Source: an uncultured Alphaproteobacteria bacterium
Lineage (GTDB): Bacteria > Pseudomonadota > Alphaproteobacteria > RF32 > CAG-239
Direction: 5' to 3'
DNA length: 36,627 nt
NCBI GenBank assembly: GCA_944393725.1
Contig: CALYBC010000014.1
Location: forward strand, 1 to 36,627
A model generated the notes under the pieces. It did no database searches, had not been told where the DNA came from, and worked only from the letters and a program-made list of their open reading frames with translations. The position numbers and the translations under genes were made by a program. Shown here piece after piece: positions 1 to 7,071 of the stretch; position 1 is the stretch's first letter; every line of letters begins with the position of its first letter.

Positions 1-53
1 TAAGTTCTTTACTCAACATTCTTGTTGCGTCCTTAAATCTTGGTTTTCTTAAG

Positions 54-94
54 AAAAATCCGCACGGACAGCTACTCCGTACGGATTTTATTTT
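54..94. terminator. Bidirectional intrinsic terminator near the left edge
   Basis: A 14-position hairpin pairs AAAATCCGCACGGA (55-68) with TCCGTACGGATTTT (76-89), with one C-A mismatch and a 7-nt loop. It is followed by TTTTATTTT on the plus strand and by five T residues on the minus strand. It probably ends a gene lying left of the window. The single mismatch becomes a G-U pair on the minus strand, so either direction is possible. Confidence 0.6.
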
Positions 95-173
95 ACCACA
101 TTTTTCCTTAAAAAGAAATTAATTTTTTTATTGGCAAGACATTTTTACCATCATCCTCGAGCAACACACAATA

Positions 174-200
174 GTCACCCTCGGACTTGTTCCGAGAACC
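174..200 (+). repeat. CTCGG-type palindromic unit, copy 1
   Basis: CTCGGA (180-185) and TCCGAG (191-196) are inverted repeats around CTTGT, in the context GTCACC...GAACCC. It closely resembles the unit at 371-393 and belongs to the general class of short alphaproteobacterial intergenic palindromes with a CTTGT or ACAAG centre. Confidence 0.6.
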
Positions 201-242
201 CATAATGTTTTTTCTGTATTAGTTGCCCATTGCAATAAAAAC

Positions 243-364
243 AAAACGGCGGAGAATGAGGCAAATAATAAGAAAACTTTTTTAAGGCGACGGGAGTGTA
301 CTGGCGGTACATGACCTAGCCTTAAAGAGGTTTTATGTATTAGTTGCCCATTATACGCCGTTTT
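243..364 (+). repeat. Nested hairpin element E1 (GTGTAC/GTACAT family)
   Basis: The 122-nt unit folds almost end to end. The base is AAAACGGCG (243-251) with CGCCGTTTT (356-364). Above it AATG, GGCAA and TAAT pair with ATTA, TTGCC and CATT. The middle stem pairs 273-288 with 319-334 over 16 bp including two U-G pairs, and the apex is GTGTAC (296-301) with GTACAT (307-312). A 17-bp direct repeat, TGTATTAGTTGCCCATT, lies at 215-231 and again inside the right arm at 336-352. On the minus strand the base is followed by a T-rich tract, so it could also act as a terminator. Confidence 0.7.
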
Positions 365-370
365 ACCGTC

Positions 371-393
371 ACCCTCGGACTTGTTCCGAGGGT
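371..393 (+). repeat. CTCGG-type palindromic unit, copy 2
   Basis: A perfect 9-bp inverted repeat, ACCCTCGGA / TCCGAGGGT, flanks CTTGT. It is preceded by the same GTC trinucleotide as copy 1. Its position just outside the base of hairpin element E1 (ending 364) makes this region a cluster of different palindromes. Confidence 0.65.
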
Positions 394-423
394 CTCTTGA
401 GTATTGTCACATTGTTTGATTAG

Positions 424-446
424 ATTCTCGGGACAAGCCCGAGAAT
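424..446 (-). repeat. CTCGG-type palindromic unit, copy 3 (inverted)
   Basis: ATTCTCGGG / CCCGAGAAT is a perfect 9-bp inverted repeat around ACAAG, so its centre is the reverse complement of the CTTGT centre in copies 1 and 2. A second, half copy (CCCGAGAATGAC) follows at 463-474, suggesting a decayed fourth unit. Confidence 0.6.
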
Positions 447-540
447 GACAAAAAAAACACCGCCCGAGAATGACAAAAAAGAAAAAAACACTAGAGAATA
501 ACAAGCCTAAAAAAGCCTTAATATACTATTTTAAAACTTG

Positions 541-592
541 CCGGCACGCAAAATTTTAGTGTACATAGTAGTACATGAATTTTGCGAGACCG
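541..592 (+). repeat. Nested hairpin element E2 (short, diverged member)
   Basis: GTGTAC (559-564) and GTACAT (571-576) are enclosed by the perfect 8-bp arms GCAAAATT (548-555) and AATTTTGC (578-585). An outer CGG/CCG contact is possible. The apex matches the other family members, but the flanking GACG and GACC bases are replaced by the arm sequence. It starts 13 nt beyond the smpB stop codon, on the 3' side of that gene. Confidence 0.6.
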
Positions 593-604
593 CACAAAGC
601 TGCT

Positions 605-1081
605 TTAGAAATCCTTTAGACGCATTTTTCTATTGAGTTCGCGATTCTTAATCGTCTCTCTCTTATCATAATTCTTTTTGCCACGGCCAAGCCCAACCTC
701 GAGCTTGGCTCTGCCGCGATTATCAAAAAACAATCTTATCGCTACCAAGGTTGCTCCTTTTTTGGCCAAAGCGTTCATAATATCTCTTATTTCTTTTTTG
801 GTAAGCAAGAGCTTGCGTTCGCGTTTCTCAGCATGCGAGGAATACCCTTTATTGGTATATTCGGCAATAAACATATTGGCCATAAAAATTTCGCCGTTTC
901 GCTCAACACCGTATGCATCATTGATATTGGCATGTCCAAGCCGCAAAGACTTAACCTCGGTTCCCAAAAGCTGCAAACCGGCCACAAATTTGTCTTCAAT
1001 CAAATAATCAAAATTGGCACGACGGTTTTGCGCCACCAAACCACTGACAATAAAATCCGATTTTCTTTTAGCCTTTGCCAT
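605..1081 (-). CDS. smpB: SsrA-binding protein SmpB
   Basis: SmpB binds tmRNA and brings it to stalled ribosomes for trans-translation in the cytoplasm. The 158-residue length is normal for the family. The segment GTEVKSLR (residues 40-47), the IADGYG-like region after it and the basic C-terminal tail (about 135-158, ending KMRLKDF) are the usual RNA- and ribosome-contacting parts. The ATG is preceded by GAAGGA at 5 nt. It starts one nucleotide after the tilS stop, so it is the last gene of a tight tilS-smpB unit. No tmRNA gene is visible nearby. Hairpin repeat E2 lies just past its stop. Confidence 0.96.
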   Translation of the reverse strand: MAKAKRKSDFIVSGLVAQNRRANFDYLIEDKFVAGLQLLGTEVKSLRLGHANINDAYGVERNGEIFMANMFIAEYTNKGYSSHAEKRERKLLLTKKEIRDIMNALAKKGATLVAIRLFFDNRGRAKLEVGLGRGKKNYDKRETIKNRELNRKMRLKDF

Positions 1082-1082
1082 T

Positions 1083-2132
1083 TTAATCCTTCAAATTCTG
1101 CCACAACGCCCGCCTGACCTTATAAGGCAGTCCGGCATTTTTATACTGCGGATGAACCTCTACAAAGCTATCCCAACAACTTTTGCTCATAAGTTCATTT
1201 GTTTCATCTTGTGGGATAATCCACAATCTTTTTGCCGCCCAAAGTAATTCACATTTGCCCAAAGTGCAACCCTTAAAATCATCATCTTCGGTCAAAACTC
1301 TTTCCAATTCTTCGGCTTTAGGAGCGTAATCCTCATTACCTATCCGGCAAATCAGCTCGCTTAAAACGCGTCTGCTTATTTCTAAATCCAGAGATTTTAA
1401 CTTCTGCCAAGACAGGCTCACCGCTACATTATCCCAATTTCTGACATAAGCATTTACAAATTTGTTGACCTCTTTTTGGATAAACTCTCTGGTTTTAAGC
1501 AGTGTTGCCGCCGTAAGTGCCAATCTTTTTTCATCAATTCCGATTTTTACAAGTTCCGGCAAAAACTTGCGAATTTTAACCCTAAGAAAATCCTCATTGC
1601 CATTCATCGGATCTTCGACCCACTTGATGCCTTGATTAAGCAAAAATTTCTTCATCTCATCGGGATGCATATTAAGCAACGGCCTGATTATTTTAATCCC
1701 CTGTCGCTCACTAACCGGCAAAATTCCGCTTAAGCCAAACACTCCGCTGCCTCGAGCCAGCCTTAGCAAAAATGTTTCTGCCTGATCTCGCATATGGTGT
1801 CCGGTTGCCAAAACTTTAATATTGTTTTGCCGACAAAAATCAAACAACAGATTATATCTGGCTTCTCTGGCCGCTTCTTCGATTCCTTTTTTGGGCTTTT
1901 TTCCCTGCCAAAACAAAATATGATGTTCTATTTTGTTTTTTGCCATAATTTTGGCCACATATTCCGCCTCATCTTGAGCCTCTTTTCGCAAGCCATGATT
2001 GACCGTCAAAGCGACGACTTTTTTTCCGGCCTTTTGTATCAATAAAGCCAAGGCCAAAGAATCCGCCCCGCCCGAAACTCCGACGGCGATAACATCCTCA
2101 TCAATTTTATATTTGGCAAAAAACTCTTTCAT
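1083..2132 (-). CDS. tilS: tRNA(Ile)-lysidine synthetase TilS
   Basis: TilS uses ATP and lysine to convert C34 of the CAU-anticodon tRNA-Ile to lysidine, so that AUA is read as isoleucine. The PP-loop ATPase signature SGGADS sits at residues 20-25, followed by the N-type PP-ATPase fold and the family motifs GHHMRDQAET and RPLL. At 349 residues it is shorter than the E. coli enzyme, and its C-terminal part is reduced. It follows cpoB with a 5-nt gap. The upstream AGGTG is close to the ATG, so initiation may be coupled to the end of cpoB. This pal-cpoB-tilS order is common in alphaproteobacteria. Confidence 0.93.
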   Translation of the reverse strand: MKEFFAKYKIDEDVIAVGVSGGADSLALALLIQKAGKKVVALTVNHGLRKEAQDEAEYVAKIMAKNKIEHHILFWQGKKPKKGIEEAAREARYNLLFDFCRQNNIKVLATGHHMRDQAETFLLRLARGSGVFGLSGILPVSERQGIKIIRPLLNMHPDEMKKFLLNQGIKWVEDPMNGNEDFLRVKIRKFLPELVKIGIDEKRLALTAATLLKTREFIQKEVNKFVNAYVRNWDNVAVSLSWQKLKSLDLEISRRVLSELICRIGNEDYAPKAEELERVLTEDDDFKGCTLGKCELLWAAKRLWIIPQDETNELMSKSCWDSFVEVHPQYKNAGLPYKVRRALWQNLKD

Positions 2133-2137
2133 AACAC

Positions 2138-2971
2138 CTATTTACAGCCAAGCTCTTTAGCCAGCTGAGCTGCCTTATTTTTTAAATTATCGGCCGCCTT
2201 GGGAAATTCTTTGGGCAAATTTACAAAAGCGGTACAAGCTTCTTCTTTTTTGCCGAGCATTTGCATTGACATACCGAGCTTTAGGATATTGTCTGCCCCT
2301 TTATTACCGTCTTTATACTTTTCATATCCTTTGGCAAAAGCTACCGCTGCTTTGGCATAATCTTTTTTGCCATAAAATGATTCACCCAACCAATATTGAG
2401 CATTTGGCGCTAATTTATTATCCGGAAATTTAGTTAAAAATACCGTAAATTTATCTGCCGCTTCATCATATTTTCCGGCATTTACAGCGTCCAATCCTTC
2501 CTGATATACTTGCTCTGCGGTTTTGGTTTTAACCTCGGGCAAATCATCACCCTTGGTAATTGCTCCGCCAACGATTGCAGCCGGAGCATCTTGAGCCACC
2601 GGAGCATCAAATTTTTTCTTAGGAGCCTCTTTGCCCAAACCCCCGCTCTCAATAGGCTTTCCCTCAATCATTTTCAACCTGACATCAATATCTTTGTTAA
2701 GCAGGTTAATTTTTTCATCCAAAGTTTTAATCTGGTGTTCAATCATATCCATCCGACCGATAACATCACGCAAATTTTCATCCATCGCGCTCATTTTCAC
2801 CACATCTTGTGTTTCACCGGCTTCTTTATTGCGATAGTTTTGTCTTTGTATTACTTGTATATCTTCACGCAATTCATCTATTTGTCTTTGCAAAGCATTA
2901 TCGGACACTGCTTTTGCATCAAAAGCCGTCATCAAAGCCATAACAGACACAATCAAACCAAATTTTTTCAT
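2138..2971 (-). CDS. cpoB: Cell division coordinator CpoB (YbgF), Tol-Pal associated
   Basis: CpoB is a periplasmic protein that links the Tol-Pal system to peptidoglycan synthesis at the septum. The first 22 residues form a Sec signal peptide with a likely cut after DAKA. Residues 25-100 are a heptad-rich coiled coil (trimerisation in known homologues). Residues about 152-270 hold TPR-like repeats, including VYQEGLDAVNAGKYDEAADKF and the following NAQYWLGESFY unit. The length of 277 is normal. GGAG precedes the ATG by 7 nt. The gene lies downstream of pal, separated by a terminator hairpin, so its expression probably depends on readthrough or its own promoter. Confidence 0.92.
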   Translation of the reverse strand: MKKFGLIVSVMALMTAFDAKAVSDNALQRQIDELREDIQVIQRQNYRNKEAGETQDVVKMSAMDENLRDVIGRMDMIEHQIKTLDEKINLLNKDIDVRLKMIEGKPIESGGLGKEAPKKKFDAPVAQDAPAAIVGGAITKGDDLPEVKTKTAEQVYQEGLDAVNAGKYDEAADKFTVFLTKFPDNKLAPNAQYWLGESFYGKKDYAKAAVAFAKGYEKYKDGNKGADNILKLGMSMQMLGKKEEACTAFVNLPKEFPKAADNLKNKAAQLAKELGCK

Positions 2972-3036
2972 TTTTCATCTCCGGATAAAACAACATTTTA
3001 CCACAATTTAAAACAAAAGCCCGCAAAGCACAAGAG

Positions 3037-3074
3037 CAAAAAAATATGCCTTCGGAAAACAATCCGAAGGCATA
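3037..3074 (-). terminator. Intrinsic terminator after pal
   Basis: An 11-bp perfect stem (3045-3055 with 3064-3074; TATGCCTTCGG and complement) with an 8-nt loop is followed on the minus strand by a run of T residues. It lies about 30 nt past the pal stop, between pal and cpoB, and should attenuate readthrough into cpoB-tilS-smpB. Confidence 0.8.
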
Positions 3075-3103
3075 GGTCATAAACCCTACTATCGTCGTAT
3101 TTA

Positions 3104-3562
3104 TTACTCGCTTACAACAACGGTAACGGCACGACGGTTTTGAGCCCAAGCGGCTTCGTTGTTACCCAAAACAGCCGGTCTTTCTTTGCCGTAAGAGATT
3201 ACAGAAATTCTGTCAGCAGCAATACCCTTAGAAACCAAGTAATGTTTTACGGCATTGGCACGTCTTTCACCCAAAGCCAAGTTGTATTCTCTGGTACCTC
3301 TTTCATCGCAGTAACCTTGAACAACAACTTTAACATCTTCATGTTTCTTCAACCATTGAACTTGGGTATCCAAAACTTCGGCAGCATCCAAAGAAATAGC
3401 AGAGCTGTCAAATGCGAAGAAGACTCTGTCTTCAGCGTTTTCCATGAAGTCACGAGCCATTCTGGATTCGCATTCGCTGCCGCCAAAGAAAGAGCTTTCG
3501 CCCATGGTTGAACAAGCAGACAAAGCCAAAACAGCACAAAACATACTTAAAAGCTTTTTCAT
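3104..3562 (-). CDS. pal: Peptidoglycan-associated lipoprotein Pal
   Basis: Pal is an outer-membrane lipoprotein that binds the diaminopimelate of peptidoglycan and works with Tol proteins in envelope constriction. A lipobox LSAC places the acylated cysteine at residue 17. The rest is an OmpA-like domain with the typical FAFDSSAIS strand, the GYCDERGTREYN turn and the LGERRANAV helix that carries the ligand-binding Asp and Arg. The length of 152 is normal. GGAG precedes the ATG. No tolB is present upstream in this window; the neighbour is an orphan gene beyond a terminator, so pal has its own transcription start. Confidence 0.95.
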   Translation of the reverse strand: MKKLLSMFCAVLALSACSTMGESSFFGGSECESRMARDFMENAEDRVFFAFDSSAISLDAAEVLDTQVQWLKKHEDVKVVVQGYCDERGTREYNLALGERRANAVKHYLVSKGIAADRISVISYGKERPAVLGNNEAAWAQNRRAVTVVVSE

Positions 3563-3625
3563 TTTATATTCTCCATATGGTTTTAAAATTTTGCAATAAC
3601 TGCAATCGCAGCTAACACAAGATTA

Positions 3626-3653
3626 AATTTAGCAACAAAAACTTAATTTTCAA
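3626..3653 (-). promoter_or_regulatory. Candidate sigma70-type promoter for pal
   Basis: On the minus strand TTGAAA (3648-3653) and TAAATT (3626-3631) are separated by 16 nt. They are placed about 65-90 nt upstream of the pal ATG, in a gene-free gap. The match is partial in an AT-rich region, so chance is possible. Confidence 0.4.
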
Positions 3654-3706
3654 TAACAAAAACACATATAGCATAAAAAAGTTAATATTTTCTCATTTTT
3701 TGCAAC

Positions 3707-3752
3707 AAAAAAGGTGTCAAATGCCTCTTATAAGACACTTAACACCTTTTTT
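3707..3752. terminator. Bidirectional terminator between the orphan gene and pal
   Basis: AAAAAAGGTGT and ACACCTTTTTT form an 11-bp stem around a 21-nt segment, which itself allows GTGTC/GACAC pairing. T-runs are present on both strands. On the minus strand it lies about 20 nt after the stop of the gene at 3771-4427 and should end its transcript. Confidence 0.75.
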
Positions 3753-3770
3753 AAGGACTTAAAACACTAA

Positions 3771-4427
3771 TTAATAGCGCACATAGTCCTTAAGATTGTC
3801 CTCCCAACACGGACGAAATCTTATTTCGCCGTAGGAGAACTTACTTGGAGCCGGGTCCATTTTTTCTTTTTTATGACACACGGTAATCATTCCATTCACC
3901 ATGTTCATAAAAATACTCTTCCCTTCGGTCTCAAATACCCTAAAGGGAATCTTCTTTTCCCCAATCAGATAAATACCGCGATATTGCGGATTTCCTAATT
4001 GGAAAAAACAAGCAACCCATTCGGCAGCATTAAGTGCCGCCTTATAAATCATGACGCGTTTAGCGTCCATGATTTTTTTTAGCCCCCTATTCCTATACAT
4101 CAGGTATGTGCGGGCTTCCGTCGCATATCTTCCACGCACCAAGGACCCAAACCGCACCGGAATCTTCTGATATTCATTATCGATATCAGGTTCCAATGCG
4201 AAGCCCATACCCATAGGGTAAGCCTCTGAGAGAGCCGTTACAATCCCGGTAAACTTCTCAGGAAAAAACTCTCCCGTTTCTTCCTCATAAATACCTGGCA
4301 GATATCTTTCTAAACGTTCAAATTTTTCTGAACGAGTCGGGCTCGTCGTTTTCATCCTAATCGGACCTTCACCGCTCAGGTAATAATCCCGTGATATTGA
4401 CGGAATTACAATGTTTTCTTTTGCCAT
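3771..4427 (-). CDS. Orphan cytoplasmic protein, 218 residues
   Basis: I do not recognise this protein. It has no signal peptide or membrane segment and contains the basic run RGRYATEARTYLMYRNRG near the middle, a central helix with IMDAKRVMIYKAALNAAEW, and a C-terminal half rich in aromatic residues. No clear Shine-Dalgarno sequence precedes the ATG. It is monocistronic, bounded by a terminator on its 3' side and about 155 nt of gene-free DNA on its 5' side. The reading frame is long and uninterrupted and there is no competing frame, so it is probably a real gene, perhaps acquired. Confidence 0.7.
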   Translation of the reverse strand: MAKENIVIPSISRDYYLSGEGPIRMKTTSPTRSEKFERLERYLPGIYEEETGEFFPEKFTGIVTALSEAYPMGMGFALEPDIDNEYQKIPVRFGSLVRGRYATEARTYLMYRNRGLKKIMDAKRVMIYKAALNAAEWVACFFQLGNPQYRGIYLIGEKKIPFRVFETEGKSIFMNMVNGMITVCHKKEKMDPAPSKFSYGEIRFRPCWEDNLKDYVRY

Positions 4428-4582
4428 AATTCAAATTTTTTAAGATTTTAAGCCTAAAAGAGCATAGCAAAAGCCTGCTTGAAACCTGACTTAATAATAT
4501 TTTCATAATTTTTTTATAAACCGTAAAATAGCACTTTTAGACAAAATGGTCAACTGGTTTTGTACAAAAAATATTAAAAATC

Positions 4583-5047
4583 TTACTTTTGCCACCTAAT
4601 TTGCCGCAAAGCCTCGCCAATCACCATTGCTGCTGATATTGCCATATTTATCGAACGAGTATCCGGCGACATCGGAATTACCACTCTGGCGTCAGCCAAA
4701 TTATGCACTTCTTCGGGTACTCCCGCCGATTCGCGTCCCATCAAAATAATGTCGTTTTCTCTAAATTGAAAATCGGTATAAGGTTGGCTGGCTTTGGTTG
4801 TCATCAAAATAATGCGCCCGTATTCTTTCTGGTTTTGCGCCCTAAATTGCAAAAAATCATCCCACGAATTGTGTCTGCGGTATTCCACCTTATCCAAATA
4901 ATCCATACCGGCACGCCGCATTGCCTTTTCGTTAAACACAAAACCGCAAGGTTCAATAATATCCAAAGGCAAATCCAAACAGGCTCCCAGCCTGAGCAAA
5001 GTTCCGGTATTCTGCGGTATATCGGGTTGAAACAAAGCCAAACGCAT
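4583..5047 (-). CDS. trmL: tRNA (cytidine/uridine-2'-O)-methyltransferase TrmL
   Basis: TrmL is a small SPOUT-class SAM-dependent methyltransferase that 2'-O-methylates the wobble nucleotide of certain leucine tRNAs. The whole protein is a single trefoil-knot domain of 154 residues, as expected. Recognisable parts are the N-terminal LFQPDIPQNTGTLLRL, the middle IILMGRESAGVP, and the C-terminal knot IPMSPDTRSINMAISAA. GAGAGGA lies 7 nt before the ATG. It follows ychF on the same strand, but two hairpin repeats separate them, so cotranscription is uncertain. Confidence 0.93.
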   Translation of the reverse strand: MRLALFQPDIPQNTGTLLRLGACLDLPLDIIEPCGFVFNEKAMRRAGMDYLDKVEYRRHNSWDDFLQFRAQNQKEYGRIILMTTKASQPYTDFQFRENDIILMGRESAGVPEEVHNLADARVVIPMSPDTRSINMAISAAMVIGEALRQIRWQK

Positions 5048-5062
5048 TTTTATATCCTCTCA

Positions 5063-5136
5063 ATAAGAACGATTTACGACGAAGTGTACACAAAAAAGGT
5101 GCATGAGGAGTAAATATTTGAAGTAGGAATCCGCTC
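5063..5136 (+). repeat. Nested hairpin element E3 (first of a tandem pair)
   Basis: The core GTGTAC (5084-5089) and GTGCAT (5099-5104) is enclosed by TTTAC (5073-5077) and GTAAA (5110-5114). The segments GACGAA before and GAGGAG after the core, and AGTAGGAATCCGCT downstream, are identical in E4, so the two form a tandem direct repeat with a 107-nt period. The apex carries one substitution (GTGCAT for GTACAT). The outer stem is weaker than in E4. It lies in the 5' leader region of trmL. Confidence 0.65.
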
Positions 5137-5143
5137 TTGTTTA

Positions 5144-5255
5144 TTTATTCAATGTTTAGCGAGATTAATACGCAGTATATTTACGACGAAGTGTACACAA
5201 AAAAGGTACATGAGGAGTAAATATACAAGTAGGAATCCGCTAAACATTGAATAAA
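5144..5255 (+). repeat. Nested hairpin element E4 with an arm copying the end of ychF
   Basis: The base is an 18-bp perfect inverted repeat: TTATTCAATGTTTAGCG (5145-5161) against 5238-5254, extended by one pair. The right arm is the last codons and stop of ychF, so the left arm is an inverted copy of that gene end. Inside are GAT/ATC and TAC/GTA contacts, then ATATTTAC / GTAAATAT, then the core GTGTAC (5191-5196) and GTACAT (5206-5211). Nearly all of the 112 nt can pair. Confidence 0.7.
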
Positions 5256-6349
5256 AAGTTTAGCAAGTCGCCATCTTGCACTACATACTCTTTTCCTTCG
5301 GAACGCATCTTGCCGGCTTCTTTGCATGCCTGCTCGCCGCCCAAAGTCACAAAATCATCATAAGAGATGGTTTCGGCACGAATAAAGCCGCGCTCAAAGT
5401 CCGAGTGAATGATACCGGCACAAACCGGTGCTTTCGAACCTTTAACAAATGTCCAAGCTCTGACTTCTTTCGGTCCGGCAGTAAAGTAAGTTTGCAGGCC
5501 CAAAAGATTGTAACCCTCACGAATAATCTTTGACAATCCGGTTTCTTTCAACCCCAATGTTTCCAAAAATTCTTTTTTCTCGGCTTCATCATCAAGCTGT
5601 GCCACTTCCGATTCTATTGCCGCCGAAATAATTACCGCACGAGCGTTTTCTTCTTTGGCCTTTTCAAATACTCTTTTAGAAAACTCGTTGCCATTAGCAG
5701 CCGAGGCTTCATCGACATTACATACATACAACACCGGTTTTGCGGTCAAAAGCTGCAACATTTTATAGGTTTTATAAGCATCTTTATTGCTTTCATCAGG
5801 AGCGGCGGTACGAGCCGGCTGTCCCATTTTCAAGGCTTCAATAATCGGAGCCATAACCGACACATTAAGAATGGCCTCTTTATCACCGCCTTTGGCTTTT
5901 TTCTGAGCCTGATCAAACCTTTTTTCCAAAGATTCCAAATCGGCAATCATTAACTCGGTTTCAACAATTTCGGCATCGCGAATAGGGTCGACCGAACCTT
6001 CGACATGGGTAATATTTTCATCTTCAAAACAACGCAACACATGAATTATGGCATCCACCTCACGAATATTGGCCAAAAATTGGTTGCCCAAGCCCTCACC
6101 TTTGGAGGCTCCTTTAACCAATCCGGCAATATCAACAAATTCAAGCTGGGTCGGCACAATTTGCTTAGGCTTTACAATATCGGCAAGCTTTTGCAACCTC
6201 TCATCAGGTACTGCCACCCTACCGGTATTTGGCTCAATCGTACAAAACGGAAAATTGGCTGCCTGTGCCGCAATGGTTTGGGTCAAGGCATTAAACAGAG
6301 TAGATTTTCCCACATTAGGCAATCCGACAATACCGCAATTAAATCCCAT
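5240..6349 (-). CDS. ychF: Ribosome-binding GTPase/ATPase YchF
   Basis: YchF (OLA1 family) is a ribosome-associated P-loop NTPase that prefers ATP and acts in translation and stress control. The P-loop GLPNVGKS is at residues 9-16, the Walker B DIAG at 73-76 and the ATP-specifying NVDE at 211-214 in place of NKxD. The C-terminal TGS domain is complete. I chose the ATG at 6349 because GGGAGAG stands at a normal distance upstream and the protein then starts MGFNCGIVG like its homologues; a longer frame would begin 33 nt upstream. Length is 369. The last codons form one arm of hairpin E4. Confidence 0.95.
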   Translation of the reverse strand: MGFNCGIVGLPNVGKSTLFNALTQTIAAQAANFPFCTIEPNTGRVAVPDERLQKLADIVKPKQIVPTQLEFVDIAGLVKGASKGEGLGNQFLANIREVDAIIHVLRCFEDENITHVEGSVDPIRDAEIVETELMIADLESLEKRFDQAQKKAKGGDKEAILNVSVMAPIIEALKMGQPARTAAPDESNKDAYKTYKMLQLLTAKPVLYVCNVDEASAANGNEFSKRVFEKAKEENARAVIISAAIESEVAQLDDEAEKKEFLETLGLKETGLSKIIREGYNLLGLQTYFTAGPKEVRAWTFVKGSKAPVCAGIIHSDFERGFIRAETISYDDFVTLGGEQACKEAGKMRSEGKEYVVQDGDLLNFLFNV

Positions 6350-6430
6350 ATCAAAACTCTCCCAAAAATTCAAAATTGGCATTGTTATAGCTGATAATTT
6401 TTACAATTTCAACCGCAAAAACCGCCAGCA

Positions 6431-7003
6431 TCAGTTCTTTTGTCGCATTCCCAAACAGGATGAATATTCAGCAATTCCTTTTTCAATCAACACTTCTACG
6501 GTATCTAACACCAGCTCAATATCTTTTTGCAAAATTTCTTTTTCTGCCTTGCCGAACCCGGACAACACATGATTAACCACCTCTTCGCCTTTGCCAACAG
6601 GATGTCCGACCCCGATTCTGATACGATTGTAATTCGGAGTTATTGCCGCGTCTATTGATTTTAATCCGTTATGTCCGCCGGCACCCCCGCCGATTTTGGC
6701 TTTTATCTTGCCCAATGGCAAATCCATATCATCATGAATAACTATTATATTTTGCGGTAAAATCTTATAAAAATTGGCCGCCTTGACCACCGCATTGCCG
6801 GATAAATTCATATAGGTTTGCGGTTTCAAGATATAAACCTTTTCTGCCCCAATTTTGCCCTCAGCGATTAAGGCGTCAAATTTACTCTTAAACGGAGCAA
6901 ATCCAAACTTTTGCGCCAAAGCATCAACCATCATAAAACCGGCATTATGACGGGTATTTTCATATTCTTTTCCGGGGTTTCCCAAACCAACGATTAAAAA
7001 CAT
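6431..7003 (-). CDS. pth: Peptidyl-tRNA hydrolase Pth
   Basis: Pth cleaves the ester bond of peptidyl-tRNAs that drop off the ribosome, recycling the tRNA. The N-terminal [17 protein letters not shown] carries Asn9 and the catalytic His19. The other family blocks, [10 protein letters not shown] and [16 protein letters not shown], follow, then [13 protein letters not shown]. The length of 190 is normal. It lies between rplY and ychF in the order typical of alphaproteobacteria. The upstream SD is weak (AAGAG). Confidence 0.95.
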   Translation of the reverse strand: MFLIVGLGNPGKEYENTRHNAGFMMVDALAQKFGFAPFKSKFDALIAEGKIGAEKVYILKPQTYMNLSGNAVVKAANFYKILPQNIIVIHDDMDLPLGKIKAKIGGGAGGHNGLKSIDAAITPNYNRIRIGVGHPVGKGEEVVNHVLSGFGKAEKEILQKDIELVLDTVEVLIEKGIAEYSSCLGMRQKN

Positions 7004-7019
7004 CTTTATTTCTCTTTTA

Positions 7020-7058
7020 TAAAAAAGGCGGCACTAAGAAAACTCTTGTTGTGCCGCC
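7020..7058 (-). terminator. Intrinsic terminator after rplY
   Basis: GGCGGCAC (7027-7034) and GTGCCGCC (7051-7058) form an 8-bp GC-rich stem around a 16-nt loop, followed on the minus strand by six T residues. It lies about 40 nt after the rplY stop and about 20 nt before the pth start, so it should reduce rplY readthrough into pth. Confidence 0.75.
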
Positions 7059-7071
7059 ATATCGCAAATTT

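Larger units (their letters stand above)
95..604. other. Non-coding intergenic region rich in palindromes and repeats
   Basis: No open frame here has a ribosome-binding site or a recognisable product. The stretch contains three CTCGG-type palindromic units (174-200, 371-393, 424-446), a partial fourth (462-475), and two members of the GTGTAC/GTACAT nested hairpin family (243-364 and 541-592). It lies downstream of smpB on the minus strand. No tmRNA piece was recognised despite the adjacent smpB. Confidence 0.6.

Noticed and set aside
1..604. tmRNA gene next to smpB
   Set aside because: No tRNA-like ends, tag reading frame or two-piece layout could be found in the non-coding stretch.
2510..3082. 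Plus-strand open frame of 190 codons opposite cpoB
   Set aside because: It is fully antisense to cpoB, which has a signal peptide, coiled coil and TPRs. The translated product is Ser/His/Asn-rich low-complexity sequence with no SD.
4703..5113. Plus-strand open frame of 136 codons opposite trmL, ending in the E3 core
   Set aside because: It is antisense to a clear trmL gene, lacks a ribosome-binding site, and its composition is that of a reverse-strand shadow. Only its end happens to read through the repeat.
5063..5255. CRISPR array (two similar repeats about 107 nt apart)
   Set aside because: There are only two copies, the repeats are longer than CRISPR repeats and extend into the intervening sequence, no cas genes are nearby, and the units are palindromic throughout.
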